5,424 bases of DNA from Candidatus Campbellbacteria bacterium RIFCSPLOWO2_02_35_12 (GCA_001774455.1 MFAC01000030.1:1-5424); one strand, 5' to 3'; numbered from the stretch's first letter, positions 1 to 5,390 are shown. The notes: a model not told the origin generated them from the letters alone. Program-made: numbers and translations.

Positions 1-34
1 AAAACCGTTGCTCTACCAACTGAGCTACACCGGC
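1..34 (-). tRNA. tRNA 5' portion, probably tRNA-Thr(UGU), cut by window edge
   Basis: Read on the minus strand from 34 to 1, this is the 5' half of a tRNA. It holds a 7-nt acceptor strand (GCCGGTG), then TA, a D-stem GCTC/GAGC closing the loop AGTTGGTA, and an anticodon 5' stem ACGGT followed by TT. Numbering from G1 places the last visible base (a T at position 1) at tRNA position 34, so the anticodon begins with U. The GCC..TGTAGCTCAGTTGGTAG type of 5' end resembles bacterial tRNA-Thr, and a UGU anticodon would fit, but the second and third anticodon bases lie outside the window. That it is a tRNA is clear; the amino acid is inferred. It sits 6 bp beyond the stop codon of the small membrane protein gene, on the same strand. 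Confidence 0.9.
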
Positions 35-40
35 AATAAT

Positions 41-418
41 TTATTTCTTATCCGAATACCTGTCAAAATCTGCCACATTTTTTAAATAAGAAGAAACCTG
101 TCCTTTTTTTTCAATTACACCTCTTCCTTTTATAAAATTTATAATTTTTATAAGTTTGCGTTCAGCGAACCGCGCGCAACTTAAAGCAATATGGCTGATA
201 TAATAAGCTGTGTAATGAATTATTTTTTTTAAAAAATACCTACCATTCTTTGTCTGTGTATAACTTTTTAATATAATTAAATATTTCGCGACAAAAATAT
301 CGAATTTAAATCTCATTTTCGCGAATATAGTTTTACCGGCTTTCATCTCCCAATTTTTGATTGAAATCATTCCTATAATCGCAAGAAGTGAAAATATAAA
401 TGAAAATATCGCAATCAT
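41..418 (-). CDS. Small basic membrane protein of unknown function
   Basis: This 125-residue protein matches no family I recognise. Residues 2-20 form a strongly hydrophobic segment (IAIFSFIFSLLAIIGMISI), best read as one N-terminal transmembrane helix or signal anchor. The rest is rich in Lys, Arg, Tyr, Phe and Ile, with a likely amphipathic helical stretch around residues 30-97 and a polar tail ending in DKK. There are no cysteine pairs or catalytic-looking motifs. The start codon lies 10 bp after the tsf stop, so it is probably cotranscribed with tsf. A purine-rich AGAGGA overlapping the end of tsf lies about 13 nt before the ATG, slightly far for a Shine-Dalgarno site. The tRNA follows 6 bp beyond the TAA stop. 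The tight spacing and uninterrupted frame support a real gene; function is unknown. Confidence 0.65.
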   Translation of the reverse strand: MIAIFSFIFSLLAIIGMISIKNWEMKAGKTIFAKMRFKFDIFVAKYLIILKSYTQTKNGRYFLKKIIHYTAYYISHIALSCARFAERKLIKIINFIKGRGVIEKKGQVSSYLKNVADFDRYSDKK

Positions 419-428
419 AATTTAAATA

Positions 429-1013
429 TTATCCTCTGACCGAAAATCTTGCGAAGTTGGATACTTCAATTCTCTCTCCAAATTTTTGCGTGGCTGATTT
501 TATAATATCCTTAATGGTGCTGTTTGGGTCTTTTATAAAAGGCTGTTCAAGCAAAATTTTGTCTTTGAAATATGAATCAATTTTGCCTTGCAGTATTTTT
601 TCTTTCATCTCTTTGGGTTTGTCTTTTGTCTCTTTCGTAAAAACTTCTTTCGCATTATTGATTTCATCTTCCGTAATATCTTCTTTCTTGATAAATGAAG
701 GGTTCATAGCCGCGATATGCATAGCGATATCATAAGCAAGTTTAACAAATTCTTCATTCTTTGCGACAAAATCTGTTTCGCTTGAAAGAAGCACTATTGC
801 CGCGATATCTCCGGAATTGTGTATATAAGCGTTCACTGCGCCTGCTTTTAGCTCACGGCTGGTTTTTTTATCCGCTATAATACCGCTTTTTTTCCGCAAA
901 ATTATTTTCGCTTTTTCCATATTGCCGTCCGCTTCTTCCAGCGCTTTTTTACACTGCATTATGGAAATCCCAGTTTTATCACGAAGTTTTTTTACTTGTT
1001 CTGTTGTTATCAT
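429..1013 (-). CDS. tsf: Elongation factor Ts (short form)
   Basis: EF-Ts is the cytoplasmic guanine nucleotide exchange factor that releases GDP from EF-Tu so it can be reloaded with GTP. The N-terminal UBA-like domain (about residues 1-40) carries the family signature LRDKTGISIMQCKKAL at 10-25. The hallmark TDFVAKN, which contacts EF-Tu, is at 80-86 within SSETDFVAKNEEF. The later part (VFTKETKDKPKEMKEKILQGKIDSYFKD) matches the region before the C-terminal module, and the protein ends near NFARFSVRG. At 194 residues it is the short type with one core subdomain, like the roughly 196-residue Thermus protein rather than the longer E. coli one. It follows rpsB in the usual bacterial order, but across a 191-bp spacer with a long inverted repeat. 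There is no Shine-Dalgarno sequence before the ATG; the upstream bases are AT-rich and include a repeated ATTAAATCAA (1014-1023 and 1029-1038, plus strand). Confidence 0.97.
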   Translation of the reverse strand: MITTEQVKKLRDKTGISIMQCKKALEEADGNMEKAKIILRKKSGIIADKKTSRELKAGAVNAYIHNSGDIAAIVLLSSETDFVAKNEEFVKLAYDIAMHIAAMNPSFIKKEDITEDEINNAKEVFTKETKDKPKEMKEKILQGKIDSYFKDKILLEQPFIKDPNSTIKDIIKSATQKFGERIEVSNFARFSVRG

Positions 1014-1088
1014 ATTAAATCAATAATCATTAAATCAAAGACGCGCTAAATAAAATCTTTTTGCGGTTTGTTTATTTTAGTAATTTTG

Positions 1089-1188
1089 AATTACGAAATA
1101 CAAAAATTTACGGTCTATTTGAGCAAAAACATTTAGAAAATAAAAAATTTTTGTGGCCCGAGGACCTAAATTTTTGTATTTCGTAATT
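1089..1188. repeat. Long inverted repeat in the rpsB-tsf spacer
   Basis: The segments 1089-1110 and 1167-1188 are perfect 22-nt reverse complements (outer part AATTACGAAATACAAA pairing with TTTGTATTTCGTAATT). Allowing one bulged base at 1111, pairing continues with GGTC (1112-1115) against GACC (1163-1166), giving 26 pairs around a 47-nt loop. The loop holds a GC-rich island (about 1153-1162) in otherwise AT-rich DNA. The 10-mer AAATTTTTGT occurs both inside the loop (1145-1154) and in the right arm (1168-1177), so part of the left arm could pair with either copy. The rest of the spacer (1014-1204) has no gene that I can support. The structure could act as an RNA hairpin between rpsB and tsf or be a small insertion element; the sequence alone does not decide. 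Confidence 0.85.
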
Positions 1189-1204
1189 AATAAATTAAAA
1201 TTTA

Positions 1205-1951
1205 TTATTCATTATTTCTTTTTACTCCTTCTTTCATCCCTTTTTTATAAGCTTCCGCGATTTCATTAACAAAAAATTTAATACTCGCTCTTGTCGCATC
1301 ATTCGCAACAATCGGATAATCAATTCCTGTTATATTGGTGTCGGAATTCACAAGTCCGATAATTGAAAAGCCGAGCTGTTTTGCTTCTCTTACGGCTGTA
1401 TCTTCTTTTTTTGTGTCTACGATAAACAAAACACTCGGCGCTTCAGTTAAAGAACGAATGCCATAAAAATTATTTTTTAATCTTTCTATTTCTCTGTTAA
1501 ACATTACCTGCTCTTTTTTTGTGTATTTATCCGCAAGTTCTCCTTTTTCGCTTTTTGAAGAAAGGTCTTCCATTCTGTTTATTCTTTTCTTGATTTCAGA
1601 AAAATTTGTGAGTGTTCCTCCAATCCATCTGTTCGTAACATACGGCATATTTATTGATTCGGCAATTTCATTTATTATATTTTTTGCCTCGTTTTTACTG
1701 CCGATAAATAATATTTTTTTATTTTCACTTCCGAGTTTTTTTACAAATTCCAAAGCATTCACCAAAAGGTCATCCGTTTTTTCAAGATTGATTATTTCTA
1801 CCCGATTTTTAACTCCGAAAATATAAGAACTTACGGACGGATGCCTGCGCGACTTGGAATATCCGTAATGCGCTCCGACAGCAAACATACGGTCTATATT
1901 TCCCGTATTTTCTTTAAGTTCTTCGTTTTTCCCCACCTCTTTTGTTTCCAT
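1205..1951 (-). CDS. rpsB: 30S ribosomal protein S2
   Basis: S2 is a late-assembling protein of the small ribosomal subunit, bound at the head-body junction near S1. The 248-residue length is normal for the family. Conserved landmarks are present in order: MFAVGAHYGYSKSRRHP (22-38), YIFGVKNRVEIINLEKT (43-59), the NRWIGGTLTNF block (107-117), the coiled-coil hairpin region (about 120-165), APSVLFIVDTKKEDTAVREA (171-190) and NDATRASI (217-224). The first 20 or so residues are a polar lead-in before the conserved core. The ATG at 1951 is the natural start because the frame just upstream is AT-rich spacer. No Shine-Dalgarno sequence is visible. A possible extended -10, TGATATTAT, lies 12 bp upstream, and a second TATAAT lies 22 bp upstream, so rpsB may have its own promoter between the repeat array and the gene. 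Confidence 0.98.
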   Translation of the reverse strand: METKEVGKNEELKENTGNIDRMFAVGAHYGYSKSRRHPSVSSYIFGVKNRVEIINLEKTDDLLVNALEFVKKLGSENKKILFIGSKNEAKNIINEIAESINMPYVTNRWIGGTLTNFSEIKKRINRMEDLSSKSEKGELADKYTKKEQVMFNREIERLKNNFYGIRSLTEAPSVLFIVDTKKEDTAVREAKQLGFSIIGLVNSDTNITGIDYPIVANDATRASIKFFVNEIAEAYKKGMKEGVKRNNE

Positions 1952-1963
1952 ATAATAATTAAA

Positions 1964-1979
1964 ATAATATCAAATTATA
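1964..1979 (-). promoter_or_regulatory. Candidate -10 boxes upstream of rpsB
   Basis: On the minus strand two -10-like hexamers occur in a row: TATAAT at 1979-1974 and TATTAT at 1969-1964, the latter preceded by TGA to give an extended -10 (TGATATTAT, 1972-1964). The second would start RNA about 5 nt before the rpsB ATG. No good -35 is present at the usual spacing for either. The surrounding DNA is very AT-rich, so chance matches are likely; this is a candidate only. Confidence 0.35.
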
Positions 1980-2042
1980 TATATTTTTGCAATCTTTTTT
2001 CTATATAGGTCAAAAACCCATGTGGTTTGTATTTGTCCTATG

Positions 2043-2348
2043 GGTCTTATTGGTCTTATTGGTCTTATTGGTCTTATTGGTCTTATGGGTCTTATTGGTC
2101 TTATGGGTCTTATTGGTCTTATTGGTCTTATTGGTCTTATGGGTCTTATTGGTCTTATTGGTCTTATTGGTCTTATTGGTCTTATTGGTCTTATTGGTCT
2201 TATTGGTCTTATTGGTCTTATTGGTCTTATTGGTCTTATGGGTCTTATTGGTCTTATGGGTCTTATTGGTCTTATTGGTCTTATTGGTCTTATGGGTCTT
2301 ATTGGTCTTATTGGTCTTATTGGTCTTATTGGTCTTATTGGTCTTATT
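2043..2348. repeat. Higher-order duplication inside the 9-bp array (2 x 153 bp)
   Basis: Units 1-17 (2043-2195) and units 18-34 (2196-2348) are identical over 153 bp. The G-ending variants sit at units 5, 7 and 11 in the first block and at 22, 24 and 28 in the second, a constant offset of 17 units. The match continues through units 35-37, so a 153-bp shift aligns 180 bp without mismatch. This indicates duplication of a 17-unit block after the variants had arisen. Confidence 0.9.
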
Positions 2349-2375
2349 GGTCTTATTGGTCTTATTGGTCTTATT
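2043..2375. repeat. Tandem array of 37 copies of a 9-bp unit (GGTCTTATK)
   Basis: Thirty-seven uninterrupted 9-bp units fill 333 bp with no length variation. The unit is GGTCTTATT, except units 5, 7, 11, 22, 24 and 28, which end in G (GGTCTTATG). A degenerate unit TGTCCTATG (2034-2042) sits just before the array. The array lies between the end of prfA (2413) and the start of rpsB (1951), both read leftward, so a prfA-rpsB transcript would carry AAUAAGACC repeats. Because the period is a multiple of three, all three plus-strand frames stay open (Gly-Leu-Ile, Val-Leu-Leu, Ser-Tyr-Trp); these look like by-products of the repeat rather than genes. It fits a minisatellite that changes length by replication slippage; no function can be read from it. 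The flanks 1980-2042 and 2376-2400 show nothing else. Confidence 0.97.
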
Positions 2376-2400
2376 TTGCTACTTAGAGGGTAACATTTCC

Positions 2401-2418
2401 GAGTAAATTTATTTACTC
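2401..2418. repeat. Small hairpin overlapping the prfA stop codon
   Basis: GAGTAAAT (2401-2408) and ATTTACTC (2411-2418) are perfect reverse complements separated by two bases. The right arm includes the prfA TAA stop and the Glu codon before it. On the minus-strand RNA the hairpin is followed by GGAAAUG rather than a run of U, and the stem is mostly A-U, so it is a poor candidate for an intrinsic terminator. Confidence 0.4.
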
Positions 2419-3348
2419 AAATGCCGCCAAAATGTCATCAATATTTCCTCCTAAAATACTACCAATATTATGCCACGATTTTTTAAGACGATGGTCTGTA
2501 ACTCTATCCTGCAAGATATTATATGTCCTAATTTTTTCAGACCTATTGCCTGTCCCTATCTGCTCTTTTCTGTCAGATGAAAGTTTTTTCGCTTCTTCTT
2601 CGTTTTTTATAATTTCCAATTTAGCTTGAAGTATTTGCAATGCCTTTTCTCTGTTTTTCTGCTGACTTCTCTCTGATGTGCTTCTCACATCAATACCTGT
2701 CGGTTTATGAATAAGCCGTACCGCTGTTTCAACTTTATTCACATTCTGCCCGCCGGCTCCGCCCGAACGCGAAAATTCCATTTCAATATCAGCCATATCA
2801 ATTTTAAATTTTGTCTTTTCTCGTATTGGAAGGATTGCAACTGAAGCGGTTGATGTATGCACTCTTCCTAATTTTTCCGTCGTCGGTATCCTTTGAATTC
2901 TGTGAACTCCGGTCTCATAACGAAATTTTTTATAGCAATCCCTTCCTCTTATTTCAAAAGACGCTTCTTTGTATCCGCGAGCGGCATTTTCTGATTTATT
3001 AACGAGCTTAAACCGCCATCCGTTTTTCTCTGCGTATTTCTCATACATTAAAGCAATGTTCTGAGCGAAAAGAGATGCTTCGTCGCCACCCGCGCCAGCT
3101 CTGATTTCAAGAATAAGCTGATTTGGAAACTTCTCTTCTTCTTCTTCAATAAAGGTTATTTTTTCAATTTCTTTCATTATTTCGTTTTTCCGCTCTTTTA
3201 TATTTTGCAATTCTTCTTCGGCAAGTTCTTTCATCTCTTTGTCTTTTGTCATCTCAAAAACCCTCTCTTCTTCTTTTGAGAGTTGTTCGTATTCAGCGGC
3301 AAGATATGTTGTTTTAGGATTGTTTTTATATTTTTCTTGATTTTCCAT
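2413..3348 (-). CDS. prfA: Peptide chain release factor 1 (short N-terminus)
   Basis: RF1 recognises UAA and UAG in the ribosomal A site and triggers peptide release. The catalytic GGQ is at 199-201 within [20 protein letters not shown]. The stop-codon recognition tripeptide is PTT (155-157, in [17 protein letters not shown]), matching the P-x-T of RF1 rather than the SPF of RF2. RAGAGGDEA (83-91) and [14 protein letters not shown] (274-287) are further class I release factor blocks. The protein has 311 residues against about 360 in E. coli: the GGQ sits some 34 residues nearer the N-terminus and the C-terminal tail is also shorter. An in-frame TAA 15 bp upstream of the ATG (3364-3366) rules out a longer start. 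The shortened part is domain 1, so decoding and catalysis should be intact. rpmE lies upstream, as in many bacteria, but no prmC, the usual RF methyltransferase gene, follows. Confidence 0.97.
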   Translation of the reverse strand: MENQEKYKNNPKTTYLAAEYEQLSKEEERVFEMTKDKEMKELAEEELQNIKERKNEIMKEIEKITFIEEEEEKFPNQLILEIRAGAGGDEASLFAQNIALMYEKYAEKNGWRFKLVNKSENAARGYKEASFEIRGRDCYKKFRYETGVHRIQRIPTTEKLGRVHTSTASVAILPIREKTKFKIDMADIEMEFSRSGGAGGQNVNKVETAVRLIHKPTGIDVRSTSERSQQKNREKALQILQAKLEIIKNEEEAKKLSSDRKEQIGTGNRSEKIRTYNILQDRVTDHRLKKSWHNIGSILGGNIDDILAAFE

Positions 3349-3362
3349 AATGATTAGACCGT

Positions 3363-3368
3363 ATTATA
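3363..3368 (-). promoter_or_regulatory. Candidate -10 box upstream of prfA
   Basis: A perfect TATAAT on the minus strand ends 14 bp before the prfA ATG and would start RNA about 7 nt upstream of it. The expected -35 position falls inside the GC-rich palindrome at 3384-3402 and does not resemble TTGACA. There is no Shine-Dalgarno sequence in the last 14 bases before the ATG. Plausible but unproven in such AT-rich DNA. Confidence 0.35.
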
Positions 3369-3383
3369 TTATGAGTAAGGCAA

Positions 3384-3402
3384 AGGAGGGTCAGACCCTC
3401 CT
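3384..3402. repeat. GC-rich perfect palindrome upstream of prfA
   Basis: AGGAGGGTC (3384-3392) and GACCCTCCT (3394-3402) are exact reverse complements around a single central base. In RNA this gives a stem of 7-8 pairs with a tiny loop. It is a clear GC island in AT-rich DNA, 36 bp before the prfA ATG. On the minus strand the downstream arm is followed only by TTTGCC, a weak U-tract. It might be a terminator for rpmE transcripts, a protein-binding palindrome or a dispersed intergenic repeat. Confidence 0.75.
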
Positions 3403-3552
3403 CCGTTTAGAAATTATGTGAACAAATCCCAATATCTATTTTGATATTACTTTTATTATGCTTTCTTCTTTAATATAATCTGAAATAATAATTTTTTGAT
3501 TAGTATTTATAATCACTAACAAAAATATCGCGAGAACACAACAATATCCGAG

Positions 3553-3572
3553 GGGGTCTTTGGGCGAACCCC
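3553..3572. repeat. GC-rich hairpin candidate in the rpmE-prfA spacer
   Basis: GGGGT (3553-3557) can pair with ACCCC (3568-3572) around a 10-base loop containing GGGC. This short GC-rich patch stands out from the AT-rich surroundings and lies between the other two palindromes of the spacer. The stem is only 5 pairs, so confidence in a functional hairpin is low. Confidence 0.3.
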
Positions 3573-3578
3573 GACACC

Positions 3579-3692
3579 TGTTATGCTTTTGTTCTGCTTT
3601 TGAAACATACATACATAGCATACATATTCTTCTCATTAACGCTGTGTTGATGAGAAAGCATTATATAGCAGAACAAAAGCCAAAGTATAACA
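3579..3692. repeat. Large imperfect palindrome with a nested hairpin
   Basis: The outer arms GCTTTTGTTCTGCT (3585-3598) and AGCAGAACAAAAGC (3667-3680) are perfect 14-nt reverse complements. After a 6-nt bulge (3681-3686), TGTTAT (3579-3584) pairs with ATAACA (3687-3692). Inside, TTCTCATTAAC (3630-3640) and GTTGATGAGAA (3646-3656) match at 10 of 11 positions around a 5-nt loop. The single mismatch is a U-G wobble in plus-strand RNA but A-C in minus-strand RNA. Between the left arm and the inner hairpin is a CATA-rich stretch. The 114-bp whole has the symmetry of a MITE-like element or a structured RNA. The spacer 3349-3733 holds this element, the two GC-rich palindromes and no convincing gene. 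Confidence 0.75.
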
Positions 3693-3733
3693 TATGTGTG
3701 AGCAAGTGTGAAAAATATTTATTCTTAAAAAAT

Positions 3734-3952
3734 TTATTTGGCGATTTTTTTCGCTTTTGCCATTCGTGTTTTGAATTTTTCAACACGACCCGCGGTATCA
3801 ATAATTTTTTCTGAACCAGTATAAAATGGATGGCAGGCGCTACATACTTCCACTTCTATTTTCTCGGTGGTAGAACCGACTTCAAAAGAATTGCCACAGG
3901 AACAAGTTACATTGGCGTTTTTATAATATTTAGGATGTATTTCTTTTTTCAT
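3734..3952 (-). CDS. rpmE: 50S ribosomal protein L31 (zinc-binding type)
   Basis: L31 is a small protein of the large ribosomal subunit that helps bridge the 50S central protuberance to the 30S head. The 72-residue length and N-terminal [10 protein letters not shown] are typical. Four cysteines, C17 and C19 (TCSCGNSF) with C37 and C40 ([11 protein letters not shown]), form the zinc-binding set of the C+ type. HPFYTG (41-46) is the best-conserved block of the family, followed by a basic tail ([18 protein letters not shown]). The start is fixed by the conserved MKKEIHP. A candidate promoter lies directly upstream, so the mRNA may be leaderless. In bacteria that carry both forms, the C+ type is replaced by a cysteine-free paralogue under zinc limitation; no paralogue is visible here. 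The gene precedes prfA on the same strand across a 385-bp spacer. Confidence 0.97.
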   Translation of the reverse strand: MKKEIHPKYYKNANVTCSCGNSFEVGSTTEKIEVEVCSACHPFYTGSEKIIDTAGRVEKFKTRMAKAKKIAK

Positions 3953-3959
3953 GAAAACA

Positions 3960-3989
3960 ACTATAACATATCACCCGCCTTCTTTGCAA
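3960..3989 (-). promoter_or_regulatory. Candidate promoter of rpmE
   Basis: On the minus strand TTGCAA (3989-3984, 4 of 6 to TTGACA) is followed after 18 bp by TATAGT (3965-3960, 5 of 6 to TATAAT). The -10 ends 7 bp before the rpmE ATG, so transcription would start at or one base before the start codon. This is the best -35/-10 pair in the window. No Shine-Dalgarno sequence is present, consistent with a leaderless message. Confidence 0.5.
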
Positions 3990-4006
3990 TAATGTTAAAC
4001 ATCGGA

Positions 4007-4026
4007 TGTCCAACAATGTCTAACAA
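4007..4026. repeat. Tandem 10-bp repeat, two copies
   Basis: TGTCCAACAA (4007-4016) and TGTCTAACAA (4017-4026) match at 9 of 10 positions. They lie between the hydrolase stop codon and the putative -35 of rpmE. ACATC/GATGT (about 3999-4009) just beside them could form a very short hairpin. This may be a duplicated binding site or chance. Confidence 0.4.
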
Positions 4027-4029
4027 TAT

Positions 4030-5382
4030 TTAATCTCCTTGCAAGATATCTATAAGTTTTTGATATTTCGCGGCTAATTCCATAACATCATCTCCATAAA
4101 ATGAATATGAGGGTTTTTCCGCGTTTTTCCAGCCGGCAAGATATCGCAAAGCGGCAAGCCGTTCAGCATATTGAGTGCCTTTATCAGCGCCGTTGTCCAT
4201 CAAAAGAATGGCGGCTGCCATAAAAGCATCACTCGGATTCCAAGGGTTTGGCGGATTATGGCCGACAGCTTTTGCAATTCTGTCTGTATAAAGAGCCCAT
4301 GTTGTCGGCATAAACTGAGCCGGACCCATCGCTCCGCCACATCCATACCACGGTTTTTTTGAGACCGGCAGAATATCCGGATTAAGTCCGAGATCGGAAG
4401 TTATCTTCAAAAATGCCGCCTTTTGCTTTTCAGCGCTTGTGATATAACCAATACTCTTATAACATTGATAAAGGTCTTCTTTCCAATTTCCCGTGCCTAT
4501 ATTTTCACCGAGATTAGATTCTTCCGCTATGACTCCCAATATAAAAGCCGACCTTACGCCTGTTTTTTTGGACGCGATATTCGCAAGTTCAAGTGCCTGC
4601 TCAAACGGTATGGCGGCGGAACCGCGGAGCGCGAATAATTCGCTTCTGATTTGTGCCGCGTTTTTTTCTTTCGCTTTTATAAGTTTTTGATATTCGGCTT
4701 CAATCCCTTTTGTTGCTTCTATTATAATTTGTTTTTCTTTTTCTTGTTTTTCTATTTTATTTTTTTGCAATCTTTGAATATCGCGAAGCTCCATTTCTTC
4801 AGATTGTTTATCTTGAAACAAGCGTTTCTGCGATTCGGTGCTTGTTTTCGTTCCTTCTATTTCTTCAAAAGATTTATTTAAAGCGGTCTTTATTGAATTA
4901 AATGTATCAATATCTTCAAAGAAGTCCGAAAGATTTTGATTTCCGAGCATTATTTCAGCCAAAGAAACATTATCAATTTTATTTGTTTTTCTTATAAGCT
5001 GTCCCAGAGATTCTTTCTCTTTTTCCAACTTTTTATTGAGCGTATCTATCGCCTTTTCTTTTTTATTTATATCCTGATTGAGTTTAGCTATGGAAATATC
5101 GCGCGCTTTTATGGAAAGTTTAGTTTTTTCTATTTGCGCTTCAAGTATTGCCACATCGCGTTCAAATGAAACTCTTTCTCTTTGTTTGTCTTGAAGCAAT
5201 GTTTGCTGAGTTTCTATTTCCTCTTCAATTATTTCAAGATTGTTTTCAAGCTGAGCGCGGCGGACTTCAATACTGCTTTGAGCGTATGTAATCTGCGTAT
5301 AAAGTATCACAAAAAATATAATCGGAAATATAATCAGGCAAATAAAAATAAGTGATTTATGATTCTTAAATTCAAAATCCAT
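4030..5382 (-). CDS. Membrane-anchored or secreted coiled-coil lytic transglycosylase
   Basis: This 450-residue protein has a hydrophobic N-terminal segment (residues 10-28) that acts as a signal peptide or anchor; TYA before Q35 is a possible cleavage site. Residues 36-250 are a Glu/Lys/Gln-rich coiled coil, with NVSLAEIMLGNQNLSDFFEDIDTF (138-161) resembling the hinge of EnvC/PcsB/CwlO-type N-terminal domains. Residues 255-450 look like an SLT/MltB-like lytic transglycosylase domain: IAEESNLGENIG (285-296) with E287/E288 as candidate catalytic acid, GGAMGPAQFMPTTW (349-362), and NPWNPSDAFMAAAILLMDNGA (379-399). Such enzymes cleave the MurNAc-GlcNAc bond of peptidoglycan outside the membrane. 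C307 and C348 could form a disulfide. Family function is known; the exact substrate and role (division or remodelling) are inferred. It precedes rpmE by 77 bp, which carries its own candidate promoter. Confidence 0.9.
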   Translation of the reverse strand: MDFEFKNHKSLIFICLIIFPIIFFVILYTQITYAQSSIEVRRAQLENNLEIIEEEIETQQTLLQDKQRERVSFERDVAILEAQIEKTKLSIKARDISIAKLNQDINKKEKAIDTLNKKLEKEKESLGQLIRKTNKIDNVSLAEIMLGNQNLSDFFEDIDTFNSIKTALNKSFEEIEGTKTSTESQKRLFQDKQSEEMELRDIQRLQKNKIEKQEKEKQIIIEATKGIEAEYQKLIKAKEKNAAQIRSELFALRGSAAIPFEQALELANIASKKTGVRSAFILGVIAEESNLGENIGTGNWKEDLYQCYKSIGYITSAEKQKAAFLKITSDLGLNPDILPVSKKPWYGCGGAMGPAQFMPTTWALYTDRIAKAVGHNPPNPWNPSDAFMAAAILLMDNGADKGTQYAERLAALRYLAGWKNAEKPSYSFYGDDVMELAAKYQKLIDILQGD

Positions 5383-5390
5383 ATAACTTT

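Noticed and set aside
1888..1898. TACGGTCTAT shared between rpsB coding sequence (1889-1898) and the rpsB-tsf spacer (1109-1118)
   Set aside because: A 10-mer inside a conserved coding region with no surrounding similarity is most likely chance.
2043..2375. CRISPR array
   Set aside because: The units are 9 bp and contiguous with no spacers, and there is no cas gene.
1987..2406. Three overlapping plus-strand open frames across the 9-bp array, giving Val-Leu-Leu, Gly-Leu-Ile and Ser-Tyr-Trp repeats
   Set aside because: All three frames are open only because the 9-bp unit contains no stop in that direction and its length is a multiple of three. They lie antisense to every neighbouring gene, have no ribosome site and encode nothing but the repeat.
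1952..2412. Open minus-strand frames through the array (Asn-Lys-Thr and Ile-Arg-Pro repeats)
   Set aside because: The Asn-Lys-Thr frame has a TAG just before the array and the Ile-Arg-Pro frame contains no ATG; neither has a plausible start.
2401..2418. Intrinsic terminator of prfA
   Set aside because: The stem is A-U rich, overlaps the stop codon and lacks a following U-tract on the transcribed strand.
3436..3636. 66-residue minus-strand frame in the rpmE-prfA spacer
   Set aside because: It runs through the palindromic elements, has no Shine-Dalgarno sequence or recognisable family features, and its composition follows the repeats rather than a protein.
429..5382. UGA recoding as in Gracilibacteria/Absconditabacteria
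   Set aside because: All six genes end in TAA and none of the conserved proteins is interrupted by an in-frame TGA, so nothing here calls for an altered code. Presence of RF2 cannot be judged from this window.
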